Notes under the pieces: generated by a model
Database searches by the model: none
Seen by the model: the letters and a program-made list of their open reading frames with translations, nothing else
What the model was told of the DNA's origin: nothing
In this document: positions 59,093 to 64,000 of the stretch, piece after piece
How the letters are laid out: every line of letters begins with the position of its first letter
Numbering within the stretch: the first letter of the stretch is position 1
Origin: Luidia sarsii
Lineage: Eukaryota > Echinodermata > Asteroidea > Paxillosida > Luidiidae
Reading direction: 5' to 3'
Assembly (NCBI GenBank): GCA_949987565.1
Contig: OX465121.1
Coordinates: forward strand, 4,842,956-4,906,955
Length of the DNA: 64,000 nucleotides
Program-made: the position numbers and the translations under genes

Positions 59093-59409
59093 ATTAAAAG
59101 AGAGCGAGAGAAAGGTGGTAAGGAAGAAAGGGTGGGAGGCGGACAGATGGGAAGAGAAAGAGAAAGGGAAAGAGAGGGGGTGTGAGGGAGAGGGAGAGGC
59201 AGTGGGAGAGGTATAGAGAGACAAATAGAGATGGAATGGGAGAGGTGATTAGAGGTAGAGACAGACAGACTGAGTGAAACAGGAACGATGAAGAGAGGGA
59301 AAGAGAGAGAGAGAGAAGGAAGCAGAAAGGGAGAGAGGGAGAGGGAGAGACATGAATGAAGCAGACAGAGACGTAGAGAGAGACAGAGAGGGAGAGAGAG
59401 GAAGGAAGA

Positions 59410-59440
<31 letters not shown>

Positions 59441-59492
59441 TAGAGGGGTGATGAAGGAAACAGAGAGGGAGAGAGACAGGGAGAGAATGGAC
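59093..59492. repeat. GA-rich tract
   Basis: Impure (GA)n/(GGGA)n on the plus strand. Frames over it are artefacts. Confidence 0.87.
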
Positions 59493-59657
59493 GAAGGACT
59501 TTCAGTTTTGAGGTCCCCAAAGCCAGACGGAATTAATTTCAGCGACTAACGAGTACCGCACTCCGATACACGAATACGATAATCCCGCCCTGCTCAATAA
59601 TTCATGGCAACGGGATCCGATCAATTCGGCGCAAATGCACGGGCGTGTGACGGAGGA

Positions 59658-59692
59658 GGGGGGCAGGGGCAGGGGCAGGGGCAGAGGGGAGG
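59658..59692. repeat. (GGGGCA)n patch
   Basis: About four tandem ggggca units within a G-rich 60-bp segment, with G-quadruplex potential on the plus strand. Confidence 0.8.
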
Positions 59693-61463
59693 TGGGGAGG
59701 GCCGAGGGGGTTGGATTAGAGGCTCGGGAGGCCGCGGCTCTTCCCTCACCCTCGGGAACGTCCATGGCGATCGATATCGAATCGATAGCGGGACCATTGT
59801 AAGGCAATGCATTGATCCGCAGGCCCCACCGATCGGCAGACACACACAACGGTTTCTTTTGTTGCTGCGACGCATCGAGGGTCATAAGAGCCTTAAGCAA
59901 CAAGAAGGAATCGATATCCCATCTCTCTCTCCACACTCTACACTCGTTTTCTGTTCTTATACCCCAGACTGGCAATCTCTTAAGGGGTTGTCTTGCATGA
60001 ACTATTGAAAGGAACTTTCTAAAAGCTAATTTTGAAAGAAAACGAGTCAGTTAAGCTCTTTGGGAACAACGAGTGTCCAACTAACTCAAGGAAAATGTAC
60101 TTTAAGTTGGTCTTCAATGCCTCGTAGTTAAGATTATCAAACAAAATTAGAGAGGGATTTCCTGGGTTTGTTCATAATTTAGCCTTTAGTTATGTAAAAC
60201 GGTGTTCTTTTTGTTGATTGGTGCATAAACGGGGGAGTGTGGGCCCTTTTGAAGTGGGACCAAGTGCGATGGAATACGTTGGTTAAAACCCGATTTTCAT
60301 AGAAAAGTATGAAGAAAAAAAAATAGGCCTATTTGAAGAAAGAAGATTAAAGCAAATGAAGACATAAGAGTGAGTTTCACGGGAGAGAACGTCACCAAAG
60401 TGGGGTTTCTGTTAGATTTCGAAGTTATTGGTAATATACTTTGTTCAAATTTCCAGCTTTTTACTTTTCCAAATTCATGTGGGCATATGTAAGACCCTCC
60501 CTCTCCCCCACCGGAAATAAAACACATTCGGTCCAGAAATCATTTCACATCAGAATTAATCATGTCAACTCCAATCAGACTCAGGCACTGCAAAAGAACT
60601 CAAATGGCACGGCATTATTGACGACGATCACAGGAAAAGAAAGAAAGAAAAGAAACGAAAAAAGAATTCAGAAAGAATAGGAAGCGTCTCGGACAAACCA
60701 TGCTGCAGCCTTTTCGTGAGACTTTTTCTATTTTGGCGGGATTATACTTTCGAGGCGATATACAATGTGGCAATTAAACAGGAAACACATAAAAGCACGA
60801 TCTCTACCTTGGTCTAATCTCTACTGAGTGCTTATTGAGACATTCTTTAAAATGCTCTTCTTTCAGACACAGAATCACGTCATCGTCATTCCCACGTCAA
60901 TCAGTGAAACAAAAAAAGTTATAAATATGCAAATTCAGGCGACGGCATTATCACATGACAACAGAAGAAAAAAAAAGTCAAGTTCAAGAGCAAACTTCAC
61001 ACCATTTCGAGACGGCCAACCTTTTTGGGTTGATGGGTTTGTTTGTTCTCCTCCGCGGAGTGCAGCCATCTTGGTTTGGGTCTAGGGAACCGCCTTGCCC
61101 CACACACTGTTTCCCACGGGCGCCATGCAGGGAGCCAGGCGATTTTGCTCTGATCCACTGCGCGTGCGCGGTTGGTGAGCGTGTGTGCGTGTGTGGGGAG
61201 AAGGGGGCTAGTCTTTTTTTAAGGCGTTAGAAGAAGCCTAAACGGAACAAGATAGAAGAAAAAGGGAATCCAAGAACACCAAAAGTCGGGGTTTATAATT
61301 ATACAGAATACAAACCCTAATAATCAAACAGAATGTAAACCCCAAAATATCTTTATATTCTGGTGCAAGTTTGAAACTGACTTTGAATATCCATGTCATT
61401 TCCTCTACAGTCTGTTGGGATTTACGTAACATTGTGTCATCACTCATCAGTCCATAGGCATTT
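59693..61463. other. Intronic DNA, nothing recognised
   Basis: Ordinary to AT-rich sequence. A YY1-like gcagccatcttgg lies near 61062-61074 and an NRF1-like tgcgcgtgcgcgg near 61160-61172. No exon was found next to them. Confidence 0.5.
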
Positions 61464-61691
61464 TCGAAATGAAGGCTTAGGCTCGGGCTCAGGCTTCGTC
61501 TCCGTCGGACAAAACCTTACAAAAATCCAGGTTGTGGTTTGTTTCCGATTATGAAGGTTTGTTGGCTTGATAGGTACAGGGTAATCATCAAGAAACTGGA
61601 GCCAAACGCTTGTTTTTAGATGCCTGTGATATTACAACGAATGAGATCAATATGACCGAAGCCTGAGCCCGAGCCTAAGCCTTCATTTCGA
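61464..61691. repeat. MITE-like element with perfect 35-bp inverted repeats
   Basis: The arm 61464-61498 (containing gaaggcttaggctcgggctc) is an exact reverse complement of 61657-61691. The spacer of 158 bp is unique and non-coding. Total length of 228 bp with perfect termini suggests a young non-autonomous DNA transposon or a fold-back element. No clear target-site duplication was seen. Transcribed, it could form a 35-bp hairpin. Confidence 0.85.
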
Positions 61692-62464
61692 GAACGGTCT
61701 ATAATTTTTTTTTTTTTTAGGAAAGGTGCAAGCATCGAGCTCCTTGCAGATTCCTAATTTGGTCAGAAGCAAATTTATCATTAACCGTGAGTACACGATT
61801 CGTTTACAAAGACAAAATGTAGCCGTAGGGCACACGTACGGTCATACTTCTGATCTTGCATTTGCTATCTGTTGTTAAATGGCCTTTAGGGCGTCCTATA
61901 GGCTAGCAACACAACGCCCACGGGACAAATTCTAAAAAAATCCCCCTCCAAAAGACATTAAAACCAGCTGAAATAAGGCTAGATAACAAACTAGATAAAA
62001 CTACATTGAATAACCAAACAAACACTGTGGCAGTCGCATCACGTAAGAACATCGGGAGGTTTGTCGCTTCGCTTATCTCAGTGGCAGCTGGTGCAACATT
62101 CAACGCCCGTGATATGAGCTCTGAACACGGCACCGGTCCTATCGTAAACACTGCAGCCCCGTCGAGAATCTGAGATTCGGAAACTCGCGCAGCAAACGGC
62201 GAAAATAAGATGAAGGCGACCTCGGATGCATTCCCCCACCAACTTGCGCACGTGATAATACGTTCAAATATTATATACCCATCAAATAGTACTCAGAACC
62301 CATTTCAGATTTATACTAATTGTTGGTGAGTGAAATTCGCCACTACTTGCATTATGCGAACGGGTGGTTTTTCTTAAAACACAAATTGAGGCATTTTGTT
62401 TTGGTTCAAAGAAATTGGTTTTATTTTAAGATACTCTCTAAATGCAATAAAAGGGGGAATAATC
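61692..62464. other. Intronic DNA, nothing recognised
   Basis: AT-rich sequence with a T13 run near 61706-61720. No gene. Confidence 0.5.
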
Positions 62465-62640
62465 CACTCGCTACAAGAGTGAAATTTCCTCAAGAAAATC
62501 CAAAACCGCTCAAAAAGAGTGAAAACCACTGTAAAAGGTGTGGAAACCGCTAAGGAAAAACACCACTCTATAGAGGAGTTATGGAGGAAACTCTTTTTCG
62601 AGTTGTCCTCAGTATGGCTCCTCACAAGAGTGGGATTTCA
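62465..62640. repeat. Cluster of small hairpins on a GAGTG theme
   Basis: Successive short inverted repeats: cactc-gctacaa-gagtg (62465-62481), ctcaaaaagag (near 62509), ccactgtaaaaggtgtgg (near 62526), cactctatagagg (near 62563), aactctttttcgagtt (near 62589) and cctcacaagagtgg (near 62620). They look like a diverged tandem array of self-complementary units. Confidence 0.5.
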
Positions 62641-63043
62641 CTACGTAGTATGAACTTGAAGTAGTATGAATGGGGAAAGGTATAGCCGAAAGGTTGTGAA
62701 TGCGGAAACGTTATAGAAATGTTTTTTTTTAGTAATGAAAGGAAAGGCCATCAATACCTCAAGGGATTGGTGAATTTTATTGTCCTACTTTCTTTTGTAA
62801 ACAAAATGGGATTAGTTTTCCCCATAGAGATCCATGCATTTGCACCTCTTTGGTAATGGCGTCGCAGTCCCCTTGTCGGCACGCGTCACGCGATGAGTGC
62901 GCACTCTAGTTTTATTTATAGAGCTCTATGATGTGGTCACGTTAGGGGGAGCGATGAATGGCGGTGTGGTGTGGTGTGGGAAGAAGGGAGAGGAGAAGAA
63001 CGGCAGTGAGAGAAGATGAGAGCGTGGAGGAGCTGGGACTCAC
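62641..63043. other. 5' part of the intron, nothing recognised
   Basis: Ordinary sequence immediately downstream (in the gene's sense) of the donor at 63038-63043. It includes a gtggtgtggtgtggg patch near 62965-62980. Confidence 0.5.
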
Positions 63044-63158
63044 CCGAAGGGCGTGGAGGCAAGGGCAGGTATCGCTTGTCCTCCCGGATGGTGGTGGTGA
63101 TGGTGAGCCAGCTGATGAGCCTGTTGTCTGGCAATAGCAAACTGAATTTGCTCAGCTG
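63044..63158 (-). CDS. RBM24: RBM24/RBM38-like protein, penultimate coding exon
   Basis: A 115-nt internal exon on the minus strand. The acceptor is tgttttttgcag, and the exon begins with two bases of a split codon, then 37 codons and two bases (GG) before GTGAGT. The peptide reads AEQIQFAIARQQAHQLA, then six His, PGGQAIPALASTPF and the split Gly. QFAIARQQ aligns with the vertebrate RBM24 segment FAIGVQQ after the RRM, and STPFG with RTYG just before the YIYP motif of the next exon. Phase 2 matches the acceptor at 5936. The His6 run and the NAGNAG acceptor are notable. The RRM exons are expected to the right of the window. Confidence 0.82.
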
Positions 63159-64000
63159 CTGCAAAAAACACAGAGAGTATATTACAACAACATCGATAGA
63201 AAGTCCACCAACGTCAAGACAAAACCTGCCCGAGACACTAATTATTCAAAACAATCGCACGATAGAGGATGTCACATGCTATCATTATGACGCACAGTAG
63301 GGGGTTTCATTTAACTTCATTTCATTTATTAGTTCTCAGGGTAAGTACAAACATGAAAATGACAAAACATGAACATGGTAGCATCCCTAAATGATGAATC
63401 AAGGATGAATTTGCATGAATCAAGTGTGGAACGATACCGGATTCAACGCGGGGTTGAACCAAAACAAAAATCTAATTTCAACTCGTGGTGAGAATTTCTC
63501 AACCCGGGTTGAGTTCAACCCTGTATGAGAGGCTGTTAGTGTAAAAAGACTTAGTGCGTGCGACAAAAGTATTGGTAAATGGTTGAAGTCTCTAGGCGAT
63601 TTCCCAAGGAAACCACTTAGCGACTCAGGACACGACAGGGGTGCCGATTGACAGTCAGGTTTTGCTGTATAGCGACCGGAGGACGTGTCGACACCTTCTG
63701 GCCTTGCCATGACAATATACATGACAGTCCGGAGGCGAACCGTGACGAGGAGGGTGGAGAGAGAAGAAGAGAGGAAGAGGGTAGGGAAGGAGGGAGAGGG
63801 AGGGAGAGGGAGGAGAAATAGAGGGAGCGAGGAAGAGGGAGGGAGAGAGAGAGAGAAAGGGAGGGAGAGAGAGGGAGAGAGAGACAGGGAGAGAGGGAGA
63901 GAGAGGGGGAAGTGAGGAGAGAGAGAGGGAGAGAGGAAAAGGGAGGGAGAGAGAGAGGGAGGGAGGGAGAACAGAGAGGGATAGGATAGGGAGCAACTTG
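63159..64000 (-). other. Upstream intron of RBM24-like gene (partial)
   Basis: Sequence 5' (in the gene's sense) of the penultimate exon, running off the window. The acceptor has a short pyrimidine tract (ctctctgtgttttttgcag). It includes palindromic caacccgggttg near 63499-63510 and a GA tract at the end. No further exon was recognised before 64000. Confidence 0.7.
63758..63985. repeat. GA-rich tract
   Basis: Impure (GA)n/(GGGA)n on the plus strand near the right edge, inside the upstream intron. Frames over it are artefacts. Confidence 0.87.

Overview
This is a eukaryotic, non-vertebrate genomic window. It has no operons. CpG is not obviously depleted, introns are very large, there is a 200-N assembly gap, and most of the bases are simple repeats, minisatellites and short tRNA-derived repeats. 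A marine invertebrate (an echinoderm-like deuterostome or a lophotrochozoan) fits best, but no species call can be made from the sequence alone.

The only protein-coding gene I can support lies on the minus strand. Its last coding exon is at 5605-5935 and the exon before it is at 63044-63158. Both have canonical splice sites of matching phase. Joined, they encode the C-terminal half of an RBM24/RBM38 (SEB-4/SUP-12) family RNA-binding protein, ending in the family's DRM-type terminus. The RRM-coding exons should lie beyond position 64000. The 57,108-bp interval 5936-63043 is therefore one giant intron and makes up about 89% of the window. Positions 1 to about 4600 are 3' flank, and about 4600-5604 is probable 3' UTR.

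The intron is a mosaic of four kinds of sequence. (1) There are more than 20 GA or CT tracts, in both orientations, plus a 1-kb (ACCT)n block and smaller microsatellites. (2) There are long minisatellites at 31.7-33.1, 34.1-34.9, 41.8-42.2, 45.1-45.8 and 56.6 kb. (3) There are dispersed repeats: a tRNA-Ser-like SINE, a tRNA-Lys-like SINE whose 3' tail is shared with a longer element, a family carrying a GAAACGTC core, and two further unnamed pairs. (4) There are inverted repeats at 17.2, 43.6, 52.9 and 61.5 kb, two of which carry sequence identical or nearly identical to the histone 3' stem-loop.

Most long open frames in the window are low-complexity translations of repeats and are not genes. 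No rRNA gene, intact tRNA gene, CRISPR array or bacterial-type feature was seen. The observations most worth a second look are the 57-kb intron with its tandem NAGNAG acceptor, the histone-type stem-loops paired with a GAAACGTY motif, the SINE with a shared tail, the perfect 35-bp inverted repeat at 61.5 kb, and the complementary GA/CT tracts within a single pre-mRNA.
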